DNA from: Oscillospiraceae bacterium
GTDB lineage: Bacteria > Bacillota > Clostridia > Oscillospirales > Oscillospiraceae
Reading direction: 5' to 3'
Assembly: GCA_009786445.1 (NCBI GenBank)
Contig: WQTE01000009.1
Location: 3,863-45,052 of the forward strand
Length of the DNA stretch: 41,190 nt
Shown here: one piece after another, positions 33,183 through 41,178 of the stretch
Layout: every line of letters starts with the position of its first letter
Numbering within the stretch: position 1 is the first letter of the stretch
Made by a program: the position numbers and the translations under genes
The notes under the pieces: generated by a model
The model's database searches: none
Told to the model about the DNA's origin: nothing
What the model saw: the letters and a program-made list of their open reading frames with translations, nothing else

Positions 33183-34730
33183 ATGAATGTAGATTCTGTC
33201 AGAAAAAGAGGCTGGGTAAAAAACGGCACAATCATATTTCTCATTATTCTGGTTGTGTTGCTGTTCTTATCAAACACAATTATGAATCATGGCTTGCCTG
33301 AAGTTGCTGCACAATTTACTACTTCGGGTACAATCACGGCTAGGGTAAGGGGCAATGGAATCGTGTCGGCTATTGAGAGCTACGAGGTTATAACTATGCA
33401 AACCCGAACTGTCAGCGCAGTCCTTGCGCGCCCCGGCGACGAGGTTGCTGTAGGTGATACTTTAATTGTACTTGCCGGTATGGGGAGCGAAGAACTCGAC
33501 AGAGCGCGAGATGAGTTGCATGAACTTGAGCTACGCTATGAAATAGAGCTAATAGAATCCCCGGGAGGCAGCGAAAGTGTCGCAAGTGCAGCAAGAAGTG
33601 TTCAAAGAGCACGCAATGCCCTCTCTGATGCACAGCGTGTGTTGGATGCAATCCACTTCAACGAGGGAGCTTTCTATGCGGCACAAGCTGCAAATAATGG
33701 TGCGCAAGCGATGTTAAGCGCAGCCAGAGCAACTGCAACTGCAAGAACTTATAACTTAGCTGTTGCGGAGGCGCATCTCGCTGCACTTGGCTCTTATCCT
33801 GACCCTAATGTGTATGCCGAGGCAGAGCAAAGAGTCACCGAAGCTGCATTTGCAAATTCAATAGCGCAGGCTGAACTAATGGTTGCCGAGTCAAGTGCCT
33901 CCACGGCAGCAGCAGATTTCAACCAACAAAATGACGACAGAATTGCTTTCACATCAGCGACCTCCAATGTGAGAGATGCGCAGCTTAGCCTTGACGAAGC
34001 AACTACTGCTCTAAATTTGGCGCAGAGAAGTGAAAACCTTGATACTTCGTTATCCGAAATTGACCTCCGTGAGCTTAGAAGGCAAATCGAAGAAAAGCGT
34101 GAAGAGGTGGAAAATTTGGAAGAAGAAGGCACATATTCTGAAATGACTTCTGCTGTCAACGGTGTAGTGGCTGCCGTAAATATCTCACCGGGAAATCAAA
34201 CACAAGTTGACACTCCGCTAATGGTCATAGAGGTTGTGGATAGAGGATATATCTTAAGTTTCTCTGTCACCAGAGAGCAGGCTGCCGGAGTAAATATTGG
34301 CGAGAACGCTGAGGTTGACAGAGGTTGGTGGAGCTGGGGAGAGCAAATCAGTGCTGTCCTCACAAGTATTAGAAATGACCCTCAAGACCCTGTAATGCGC
34401 AGACTTCTTGAGTTCACTATACGTGGTGACGTTGAGAGTGGCACTGAGCTGAATGTGACACTCAATCAGCGCAGTGAAAACTTTCAGACTATAGTACCAA
34501 ACTCTGCAATCAGGTCTGATACCAATGGTGATTTCGTACTTGTGGTTGTAGAGCGTTCAAATCCGCTCGGAAACCGCTTTTTTGCTACTCGTGCCGACAT
34601 TAACATTCTGGCGACCGATGACACACATTCGGCGATTGTCGGCGGGTTCACCGGCTGGGATTTTGTAATTACTCACTCTACTCGCCCAATCGAACCGGGT
34701 ATGCAAGTGCAGCTTGCCGACAACCCGTAA
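33183..34730 (+). CDS. HlyD/MacA-like membrane fusion (adaptor) protein
   Basis: The 515-residue protein has one N-terminal transmembrane helix (about 15-33). The first half of a barrel-sandwich (lipoyl-like) domain follows (GTITARVRGNGIVSAIESYE ... VLARPGDEVAVGDTL). A long Ala/Glu-rich coiled coil comes next (about 100-315), then the second lipoyl half (SAVNGVVAAVNISPGNQTQV) and a beta-barrel domain. Such adaptors normally join efflux ABC or RND pumps (MacAB, YknXYZ). Their presence beside importer-type permeases is atypical. GAGG lies about 10 nt before the start. It is separated from the next gene by a 146-bp palindromic element. Confidence 0.88.
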   Translation: MNVDSVRKRGWVKNGTIIFLIILVVLLFLSNTIMNHGLPEVAAQFTTSGTITARVRGNGIVSAIESYEVITMQTRTVSAVLARPGDEVAVGDTLIVLAGMGSEELDRARDELHELELRYEIELIESPGGSESVASAARSVQRARNALSDAQRVLDAIHFNEGAFYAAQAANNGAQAMLSAARATATARTYNLAVAEAHLAALGSYPDPNVYAEAEQRVTEAAFANSIAQAELMVAESSASTAAADFNQQNDDRIAFTSATSNVRDAQLSLDEATTALNLAQRSENLDTSLSEIDLRELRRQIEEKREEVENLEEEGTYSEMTSAVNGVVAAVNISPGNQTQVDTPLMVIEVVDRGYILSFSVTREQAAGVNIGENAEVDRGWWSWGEQISAVLTSIRNDPQDPVMRRLLEFTIRGDVESGTELNVTLNQRSENFQTIVPNSAIRSDTNGDFVLVVVERSNPLGNRFFATRADINILATDDTHSAIVGGFTGWDFVITHSTRPIEPGMQVQLADNP

Positions 34731-34735
34731 TGCAA

Positions 34736-34881
34736 GAGGTGAGGGTGCTTAAATTTTATTTCGCGGCTCAGTGCCAGTGAGGCCGGAAGCACATCGCGAG
34801 CCAGCGATAAAGTGATGGTACAGAGCTGAAGCCGACCTAGCACCTAAAAGCCGCAAAATAAAATTTAAGCACCCTCACCTC
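34736..34881. repeat. 146-bp long inverted-repeat element inside the hybrid operon
   Basis: Perfect 26-bp terminal inverted repeats (34736-34761 and 34856-34881) continue, after one mismatch, for six more pairs (34763-34768 with 34849-34854). The 80-bp core is GC-richer and non-coding. It starts 5 bp after the adaptor stop and ends 20 bp before the next gene. It could be a non-autonomous mobile element, a structured RNA or a transcription or processing signal. In RNA it would form a 33-position stem that could reduce expression of the last gene. Confidence 0.85.
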
Positions 34882-34901
34882 GCATATAGGAGTATTAGCT
34901 C

Positions 34902-36011
34902 GTGAAAAAAAGAATTATTTTGATTTCTGTAAATGTGCTGTTGGTGATTGGTTTTTTTGTCTGCATAGGCATTTCCAACAGGATTATTTCTCCGCTTCAC
35001 GCCCAGCAAGCGGCGGCGGCTTGGGGCGGGCAGAGTGGTGAGCGCTTTGCTCAAATTTCTGCTTTTTTCCCTGAAAATCACTCATTTACTCTTCAAAATA
35101 TTCGTGAGCTGCGTAACACAGTTGAAAATTCATTGATGGCTGTTTCGGTTGATACTAGCGGAGAACGAGAATTTTATACAGATGCATGGGTTGCCGAGGG
35201 CAGCGTTTTGGTCGTGGGTGAGCGCGGCAGAGGCTCTGCTTCCGTAATCGGCGTAGGCGGTAACTTTTTCATGTTTCACCCGCTCAGACTCAGAGATGGT
35301 GGATATATTTCTCCAAACGACTTAATGAGAGACCGTATTTTGCTTGACGAGGAACTTGCTTGGCGGCTTTTTGGCTCTGTACAAATTGCGGGACTCCAGG
35401 TTTTGATAAACAACCAGGCATTTACTATTGCCGGAGTCGTCGCTCGCGAGAGTGATTTTGCCAGCCGCAGGGCTTATGATGGTGGTGAGGGGCTATTTAT
35501 GTCGTTTGAGGCTCTGTACGCCATGACTGATGGCGGCGCAAGAATCATCAGCTACAAGATTGTTATGCCCGACCCTGTGACGAGTTTTGCCTACAGTACC
35601 ATCTCAGAATTTTTTGGTGATTCTGAGGTTCTATTAGTAGAAAATAATACACGCTTTTCGCTGCCCCGTGCATTTTCCGCTATCGCTTCTTTTGGTGAGC
35701 GCGGTATGCAAACTGTTGCAATACAGTTGCCTTATTGGGAAAATGCAGCGAGACTTGCCGAAGATATGCAGGCTTTACTTCTTGCAATCTCACTAGTGCT
35801 TATTATTACTCCGGTTGTTTTTACTATTATACTTCTCGTGAAGCTTATCCGGCAGCTCTTCAAAGGCGGTAAACGAAAGCTCCTCAAAGCTATTGAGGAG
35901 CATGATAGGCGTGAGTATGAAAAATATTTGGCAAAACACCATGGTAACACTGACCATGGCGGCTTCAGCGTTGATGAGATTATCCGTGAGGTAAATGGGG
36001 ATAATTTTTAG
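34902..36011 (+). CDS. MacB-periplasmic-core-like membrane protein without FtsX domain
   Basis: The 369-residue protein has an N-terminal membrane helix (about 5-27). An extracytoplasmic domain resembling the MacB periplasmic core follows (I-G-V-G-G-N-F-F-M-F-H-P-L, ILLDEELAWRLFGSVQIAGL, F-T-I-A-G-V-V). A single C-terminal helix (about 285-312) and a charged cytoplasmic tail end it. Full MacB-type permeases have three more helices (FtsX domain), which are absent here. It may pair with the adaptor encoded just upstream. The start at 34902 (GTG) has a TAGGAG site before it. Last gene of the operon; the next gene is convergent, only 9 bp away. Confidence 0.7.
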   Translation: MKKRIILISVNVLLVIGFFVCIGISNRIISPLHAQQAAAAWGGQSGERFAQISAFFPENHSFTLQNIRELRNTVENSLMAVSVDTSGEREFYTDAWVAEGSVLVVGERGRGSASVIGVGGNFFMFHPLRLRDGGYISPNDLMRDRILLDEELAWRLFGSVQIAGLQVLINNQAFTIAGVVARESDFASRRAYDGGEGLFMSFEALYAMTDGGARIISYKIVMPDPVTSFAYSTISEFFGDSEVLLVENNTRFSLPRAFSAIASFGERGMQTVAIQLPYWENAARLAEDMQALLLAISLVLIITPVVFTIILLVKLIRQLFKGGKRKLLKAIEEHDRREYEKYLAKHHGNTDHGGFSVDEIIREVNGDNF

Positions 36012-36020
36012 GCGAATCGG

Positions 36021-36428
36021 CTATTCCTTTTTCGCCGTTTTGCCCCTGCTATCGGCCAATGACTCACACGATATGGCTACTTCATCGAGCATATCTGCTG
36101 CCGTGTGCATTGCTGCTGCCTTTTTGTCAAGATTCTTTGCCGTTTCTATCAAGATAAGCGATGCATCTTTCAGCACATGTGTAAATTCGAGCATCTTGCT
36201 GAGCGGTACATCTACCAAGTCCTTTGTGCGGCGTGCAATTATCATTGCAGTGTATAGGCATGTAGCTATAACAAGTGGTATTGTTAGTACGATTGCTATC
36301 CACATTTCTCCGTAAAACAGGTAGATCCCAAGCAGAAGCAGACATGCTATTGCCGACGAGAATAAAAGCCTGACGAGTACATACTTAAAGAGTTTTTTGT
36401 TATGCGGCACTTTTAGATTGAAGTTCAT
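36021..36428 (-). CDS. Small membrane protein of unknown function
   Basis: I do not recognise this family. From ATG 36428 the product has 135 residues: a basic N-terminus, two adjacent hydrophobic helices (about 18-38 and 42-64), and a cytoplasmic amphipathic or coiled-coil region (VPLSKMLEFTHVLKDASLIL, then LDKKAAAMHTAADMLDEVAI). The layout recalls a truncated signalling protein or a HAMP-like linker, but this is only a resemblance. The frame is open to 36509. 36428 is chosen because AGGAGG lies upstream and the basic stretch before it is atypical. It lies downstream of ruvA in the same direction. Confidence 0.6.
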   Translation of the reverse strand: MNFNLKVPHNKKLFKYVLVRLLFSSAIACLLLLGIYLFYGEMWIAIVLTIPLVIATCLYTAMIIARRTKDLVDVPLSKMLEFTHVLKDASLILIETAKNLDKKAAAMHTAADMLDEVAISCESLADSRGKTAKKE

Positions 36429-36573
36429 GTCCCTATACCTCCTAAGACTACATCTGCACCGAAAAAGCCTCTCCTTGCCACCTTTCCGATGCAAGCTGTA
36501 TTTTATCATAATAATTATGAATATTTCTATAGCGTTTGCAAGTTTTTTCGCAAGTTCACATATTGTTTACAAC

Positions 36574-37179
36574 TTATTTTAAGCTGATTTTCAATACCTC
36601 TCTTACTATTTCTTCAACTGTCAAGTCCGCTACATCTATGTTGCGCATGGCTGTTGAAATTTCGCCTTGACTATAGCCGAGCACCGCAAGGGCTGCCGCT
36701 GCATCGCTTTGCTTTGTGCCGAGGCTTGCCTGCCCGCTGACAGCGGGGACATAACCCGATGCTTTAAGCGTTGGCATTTCTTTACTCACTTTGTCTTTTA
36801 GCTCTAAGATTATCCTCTGCGCCAGTTTTTTTCCGACCCCGGGTGCTCTTGTCAGCATGGTCTCGTCGTCACCTATGATTGCAAGCGCGAGCGCTTCGGG
36901 TGATGCTGATGAGAGTATTGAAAGTGCAGCTTTTGGCCCTACTCCCGATACGCTTAGAAGTTGCTCAAAGCATCTTTTTTCATTTGTGTCATAAAAACCG
37001 TATATGTCAAATGCATCTTCTTTTATGTTGCAGTATGTGTAGAGCTTTACTTTATTACCCTTTTCGAGATGTGACAGCGTGCTGAGCGTTGTCATGCAGG
37101 CATAACCCACCCCGTTTATGTCCAGCACGGCGAGATTTTGCGCGGTCACTGTAACTGTGCCTTCTAAATAGTAGAACAT
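36574..37179 (-). CDS. ruvA: Holliday junction DNA helicase subunit RuvA
   Basis: Binds four-way junctions as a tetramer and loads RuvB. The 201-residue product has the N-terminal OB fold (MFYYLEGTVTVTAQNLAVLD), two helix-hairpin-helix motifs (VSGVGPKAALSIL and APGVGKKLAQRIILEL) and the C-terminal RuvB-binding three-helix domain (AAAALAVLGYSQGEI). It overlaps the end of ruvC by 16 nt, so the two are coupled. RuvB is not downstream as usual but divergent, 800 bp away. Confidence 0.96.
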   Translation of the reverse strand: MFYYLEGTVTVTAQNLAVLDINGVGYACMTTLSTLSHLEKGNKVKLYTYCNIKEDAFDIYGFYDTNEKRCFEQLLSVSGVGPKAALSILSSASPEALALAIIGDDETMLTRAPGVGKKLAQRIILELKDKVSKEMPTLKASGYVPAVSGQASLGTKQSDAAAALAVLGYSQGEISTAMRNIDVADLTVEEIVREVLKISLK

Positions 37180-37676
37180 ACGTTTCCTCCTTCAATGGTT
37201 AGTAGTGAGCTTGAGGTTCTGGCGTGGCATATCGCTATTGCCAGTGCATCTGCTGCATCGTCGGGTTTTGGTATTGCTTCCAGCGCAAGCAGTCTTTGTA
37301 CCATCTCCATCACTTGCTTTTTATCTGCTCTCCCATAGCCTGTGACGGCTTTTTTTACTTGCAGGGGTGTGTATTCATACATTGGTATGCCGTGTTCTTC
37401 TCCTGCCAGTATCACCGCTGCCCTGCCTTGCGCTACGGATAGGGCTGTTTTTTGGTTTGTGTTAAAAAACAGTTCTTCGACTGCTATCGCATCGGGCTTG
37501 AATGTCTTTATCAGCTCCGCTACATCGTTGTTTATCTGCTTTAGTCTCAGCGCAAGCCTCATTTTCGCAGGTGTTGATATGACTCCGTACCTGCGCGGCT
37601 TTATCTCCCCGTTATTCGCACTTATTATCCCAAACCCCACTGTTGCTACTCCGGGGTCGATTCCCAGAACTATCAA
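37164..37676 (-). CDS. ruvC: Crossover junction endodeoxyribonuclease RuvC
   Basis: Resolves Holliday junctions. The 170-residue product has the RNase H-like active site: Asp7 (V-L-G-I-D-P-G-V-A-T), Glu in A-V-E-E-L-F-F, and the acidic pair in PDDAADALAIAICHA. The G-Y-G-R-A-D-K-K-Q-V motif is also present. The start is a TTG at 37676 with AGGAG about 10 nt upstream; no in-frame ATG is available nearby. Presence of RuvC rather than RecU points to Clostridia rather than Bacilli. Confidence 0.95.
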   Translation of the reverse strand: MIVLGIDPGVATVGFGIISANNGEIKPRRYGVISTPAKMRLALRLKQINNDVAELIKTFKPDAIAVEELFFNTNQKTALSVAQGRAAVILAGEEHGIPMYEYTPLQVKKAVTGYGRADKKQVMEMVQRLLALEAIPKPDDAADALAIAICHARTSSSLLTIEGGNVCSTI

Positions 37677-37706
37677 AATCGTCTTGCTCCTGTGTTTGTT
37701 TTTTAC

Positions 37707-37752
37707 AGTATATCATAATTTTTTGCCAAAGGCGAAAGATTTGTGATATACT
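37707..37752. promoter_or_regulatory. Divergent ruvC and ruvB promoters
   Basis: Plus strand (towards ruvB): TTGCCA (37723-37728), 18 bp, TATACT (37747-37752) with an extended TGA. Minus strand (towards ruvC): TATACT (37712-37707), also with an extended TGA but a poor -35. The two start regions overlap, so ruvCA and ruvB transcription may be coordinated. Confidence 0.6.
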
Positions 37753-37813
37753 ATGGAGCGTTATTTATTGTTTGTTGCTGTACACAGGCCGCCGGAAAAC
37801 GCCTCAATTACCT

Positions 37814-37925
37814 GTCATTCTGCGCGTAGTCGCAGAATCCATTGAGGAAATAAAACATAATTGAAACAATTTGAGCAATTTTGAAGGACTGGGTACTAGA
37901 TTCTGCGACTTACGCGCAGAATGAC
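37814..37925. repeat. 112-bp inverted-repeat element in the ruvB leader
   Basis: Terminal inverted repeats of 26 and 27 bp (37814-37839 and 37899-37925) differ by a single inserted base. They begin GTCATTCTGCGCG. The AT-rich core of about 60 bp is non-coding. The sequence resembles the widespread intergenic GTCATTCTGAGCG-type palindromes (recalled resemblance). It lies between the predicted ruvB promoter and ruvB, so it would be transcribed as a strong hairpin. Confidence 0.8.
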
Positions 37926-37976
37926 GAAGGGTTTGAGGTTGACCGTGAACAGTAACTATTGTTTGGAGTATTTCTG

Positions 37977-39032
37977 ATGTCGATTAACTTTAGTGATGAA
38001 CTTTTTCCTGAAGATGAGTCAGAAGCTGTTTTGCTTTCAGCGGGCTTCACGGCGGAGGATGCCAGTGAGGTTCGTCTTCGTCCGCAGACACTCTCTGAGT
38101 ATGTCGGGCAAACCAGAGTGAAGGATAATCTCGCTATTTTCCTTGAAGGCGCAAGGCGGCGAAATGAGCCGCTTGACCATGTTTTATTGCATGGTCCGCC
38201 CGGTCTTGGCAAAACCACTCTCGCCGCTATAATCGCTAACGAAATGGGAGCTTCACTCCGCAAGACTTCCGGCCCTGCTATCGAAAAGCCAAAAGATCTT
38301 GCCGCTCTTCTGACTAATCTCAATGAAAATGATGTCTTGTTCATCGACGAAATACACAGAATGAATCGCAGTGTCGAGGAAATTCTTTACCCGGCTATGG
38401 AAGATAAGCAGATTGACATCATTATAGGGCAAGGTCCTTCGGCGACCTCAATTTGCCTTGACCTTAAAAACTTCACATTGGTTGGTGCAACGACACGCTC
38501 GGGGCAGCTTTCTTCGCCTTTGCGTGACAGATTTGGCATAGATCTGAAGCTTGAGATGTACAGCACCGAAGAACTTATGGTTATTGTCGAGCGCAGCGCA
38601 AGGCTTTTGTCGATACCTATTGAGTCTGACGGCGCAGCAGAGATTGCTTCACGCAGCCGCGGCACCCCTCGCATTGCAAACAGGCTGCTGCGTAGAGTGC
38701 GGGATTTTGCAGAGGTCATAAGCGATGGTGTCATTTCCCTTGCTGTAGCGCAGGATTCTCTTACTCGCCTTGAGATTGACGAGACAGGGCTTGATGCAAA
38801 CGATAGGCGGTTTTTGCGGAGCATTATTGAAAACTACAGCGGCGGACCTGTCGGGCTTGAAACTATTGCCGCCACTATAAATGAAGAGGCAATAACCATT
38901 GAAGATGTCTATGAACCGTTTTTAATGCAACAGGGATTTTTGACCAGAACCCCGCGCGGCCGTTGTGTTACCCGACGTGCATATGAGCACCTTGATTTGC
39001 TATATCCCGGGCACGAACAATTAACTTTATAG
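37977..39032 (+). CDS. ruvB: Holliday junction branch-migration ATPase RuvB
   Basis: Hexameric motor that drives branch migration with RuvA. The 351-residue product has Walker A ([11 protein letters not shown]), Walker B ([10 protein letters not shown]), sensor 1 ([19 protein letters not shown], including the Arg finger), sensor 2 ([17 protein letters not shown]) and the C-terminal winged helix ([16 protein letters not shown]). The frame opens at a TTG (37959), but ATG 37977 is preferred because GGAG lies 8 nt upstream. It is divergent from ruvC-ruvA, unlike the usual ruvAB order. glmM follows after 20 bp. Confidence 0.97.
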   Translation: MSINFSDELFPEDESEAVLLSAGFTAEDASEVRLRPQTLSEYVGQTRVKDNLAIFLEGARRRNEPLDHVLLHGPPGLGKTTLAAIIANEMGASLRKTSGPAIEKPKDLAALLTNLNENDVLFIDEIHRMNRSVEEILYPAMEDKQIDIIIGQGPSATSICLDLKNFTLVGATTRSGQLSSPLRDRFGIDLKLEMYSTEELMVIVERSARLLSIPIESDGAAEIASRSRGTPRIANRLLRRVRDFAEVISDGVISLAVAQDSLTRLEIDETGLDANDRRFLRSIIENYSGGPVGLETIAATINEEAITIEDVYEPFLMQQGFLTRTPRGRCVTRRAYEHLDLLYPGHEQLTL

Positions 39033-39052
39033 AGAGAGGAATGGTCATTAAA

Positions 39053-40426
39053 ATGGGGAAGTACTTTGGAACTGATGGAATTCGAGGTGTTGCAGGAGAA
39101 GACCTCGATGCAGAGCTTGCTTTTAAAATTGGTAGAGCTGCTGCAACTGTTTTAACACGTGCGGCAAAGCAGAGTAAGCCGCCGGCTTTTGGGGATAAGC
39201 CTCGTGTGATGATTGGGCGCGATACGCGTGTCTCATGTGATATGCTTGAATCTGCACTTTCTGCGGGGCTTTGCAGTGCAGGGGCTGATGTCACTGCACT
39301 GGGAGTTTTGCCAACTCCTGCTGTAGCGTATTTGACCATAAAAACTCAGTCTGATATGGGAATTGTCATCTCGGCTTCACACAATCCTTTTGAGCACAAT
39401 GGGATTAAAATCTTTGGCTGCGACGGATATAAGCTGAGTGACGAGCTTGAGGAGCTCATTGAAAAGCTCATTGACGATGACAGCAACGTAAAAAAAGTTA
39501 CGGGTGGAGATTTAGGCAGGATTATCGTTGACCATGGTGAGTGGGTGGGCGAATATGTTAAATACTTAGCTACCGCATCCACAGCAGGCAGGTTTCCCGG
39601 AAGAGTTGCCATTGACTGTGCAAACGGCGCTGCCTCTGAAACTGCACGTATGCTTTTTAGACTGCTTCATGCTGAGTTTGAGATTGTCGCCGATGAACCT
39701 GACGGCATCAATATAAATGTTGGCTGCGGTTCAACGCATCTCGATTATATTAGGGATATGATGAAAACCGGAAGGTTTGATATTGGAATTGCTTTTGACG
39801 GAGATGCCGATAGGTGTCTTATTGTCGATGAAAACGGGAAAACTGTTGACGGAGATGTTATGCTCACCGTCCTTGCAAATGATATGAAAAACTCAGGCAC
39901 GCTCAAAGGCGACGGTTTTGTCGGCACTGTTGTCTCAAATGCCGGGATGGAAATTTTTGCCGGTGAAAATGGCTTTAAATTCCACCGTGCCGATGTTGGA
40001 GACAGAAATGTTCTGGAAATGATGAAGGAGCTCGGCTGTAATCTGGGTGGTGAATCGTCGGGTCATGTAATTTTTTCTGACTTTATGACAACAGGTGATG
40101 GGCAACTCACTGCACTAAAATTTCTCAATGTGCTAACAAAATCGGAAAAAACTGTCTCGGAGCTTGTAAAAGGAGTGCCCCGTTTGCCTCAAGTTATGCC
40201 AAGTTTTAAACTCACAGACGGGCAACGTCAGCGCGACAGAATTCTTTCGAGTTCTAAGCTGACAGAGGAAATTAAAAAACAGGAAAAACTCTTAGAGGGA
40301 AGCGGACGTATATTCATCAGGCCGTCGGGTACCGAACCAATTATCCGTGTATTGGTAGAGGCAAAAACCGAAGAACTTTCGGCGCAAATTGCAGAAAATA
40401 TACTCGATTTTATGCAAGAAATTTGA
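39053..40426 (+). CDS. glmM: Phosphoglucosamine mutase
   Basis: Interconverts glucosamine 6-phosphate and glucosamine 1-phosphate for UDP-GlcNAc and peptidoglycan synthesis. The 457-residue product has the N-terminal GKYFGTDGIRG, the catalytic phosphoserine loop ISASHNPFEHNGIK, the metal loop DGDADRC, the sugar-binding loop GGESSGHVIF and the phosphate-binding RPSGTEPIIRV. The frame opens at an ATG at 39041. 39053 is preferred because the family starts M-G-K-Y-F-G-T-D-G and GAGAGGA then has a workable spacing. Probably cotranscribed with ruvB. nagB at 10.4 kb acts on the same substrate pool. Confidence 0.96.
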   Translation: MGKYFGTDGIRGVAGEDLDAELAFKIGRAAATVLTRAAKQSKPPAFGDKPRVMIGRDTRVSCDMLESALSAGLCSAGADVTALGVLPTPAVAYLTIKTQSDMGIVISASHNPFEHNGIKIFGCDGYKLSDELEELIEKLIDDDSNVKKVTGGDLGRIIVDHGEWVGEYVKYLATASTAGRFPGRVAIDCANGAASETARMLFRLLHAEFEIVADEPDGININVGCGSTHLDYIRDMMKTGRFDIGIAFDGDADRCLIVDENGKTVDGDVMLTVLANDMKNSGTLKGDGFVGTVVSNAGMEIFAGENGFKFHRADVGDRNVLEMMKELGCNLGGESSGHVIFSDFMTTGDGQLTALKFLNVLTKSEKTVSELVKGVPRLPQVMPSFKLTDGQRQRDRILSSSKLTEEIKKQEKLLEGSGRIFIRPSGTEPIIRVLVEAKTEELSAQIAENILDFMQEI

Positions 40427-40465
40427 GGTTACAATGCATAATTATTATTTTTTCTTGAAAAAGTC

Positions 40466-40494
40466 TTGACTTTGCAAGCAGTATAGAATATACT
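40466..40494 (+). promoter_or_regulatory. sigH-like gene promoter
   Basis: TTGACT (40466-40471), 17 bp, TATACT (40489-40494). The predicted start near 40501 leaves only 3-4 nt before the ATG at 40505, or about 36 nt before the alternative TTG at 40538. Confidence 0.75.
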
Positions 40495-40504
40495 ATCACC
40501 TGCA

Positions 40505-41092
40505 ATGAGTTGTACTGATGACATTAAGGGTAATAATTTGATCGAAAAAATGGCTGATTGCGACCCGGAATCCGAAGAAATGCTGGTGCGCGAGTACGCA
40601 TGGCTGGTTAGAATGTGTGCTCGACCCTACTTTCTCGCAGGAGGCGACAGTGAGGATCTTTTTCAAGAGGGAATGCTTGGATTGCTGTCTGCCATAAGAA
40701 CCTTTGATTCCAACAGAGGCGTGAAATTTTCAACATATGCTGAGTTTTGCGTCAGAAGAAGAATATATAGTGCAATCAAATCAGCATCCGGCAACAAACA
40801 TACTCCGCTAAACACCTATATTTCACTTGAATCTCTGCATAATGACGAGAACTCTACCCAAAGCGTGTCTTTTCTGCGTGCTCCTGAGGAAATTCTAGTA
40901 GCGCGAGAGCAAGTTGGCGAAATTGAGAAACTGCTCTACGGAGCATTATCCCGATTTGAATCCGGAGTGTTGGAATTGTATCTGGAAGGAATGTCATACA
41001 AGGTTATGGCGGTTCTTCTAAGCAAATCGGAGAAGTCAATCGACAATGCCGTGCAACGAATCAGGAGAAAGCTATCACAAGTTCTGACTTAG
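40505..41092 (+). CDS. sigH: RNA polymerase sigma factor, SigH (Spo0H)-like
   Basis: Alternative sigma-70 factor of 195 residues. Region 2 is clear (LVREYAWLVRMCARPYFLAG, GDSEDLFQEGMLGLLSAIRTF, then FSTYAEFCVRRRIYSAIKSA and the N-K-H-T-P-L-N-T-Y-I-S-L motif typical of SigH). Region 4 follows (FESGVLELYLEGMSYKVMAV, SEKSIDNAVQRIRRKL). In Bacillus and clostridia SigH controls early sporulation and transition-phase genes. Two starts are possible: ATG 40505, nearly leaderless and without a ribosome-binding site, or TTG 40538, with AAGGG 7 nt upstream (184 residues). The latter has better translation signals. SigH assignment rather than another small sigma factor rests on the motifs named. Confidence 0.85.
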   Translation: MSCTDDIKGNNLIEKMADCDPESEEMLVREYAWLVRMCARPYFLAGGDSEDLFQEGMLGLLSAIRTFDSNRGVKFSTYAEFCVRRRIYSAIKSASGNKHTPLNTYISLESLHNDENSTQSVSFLRAPEEILVAREQVGEIEKLLYGALSRFESGVLELYLEGMSYKVMAVLLSKSEKSIDNAVQRIRRKLSQVLT

Positions 41093-41178
41093 GTTGCGAA
41101 TTCATTAGGCGATAATCAGTGAAAGCTGAACGCAAAATACAGCCCAAAAGGGTACGATGTCAAAAGAGAGGTTTCAAA

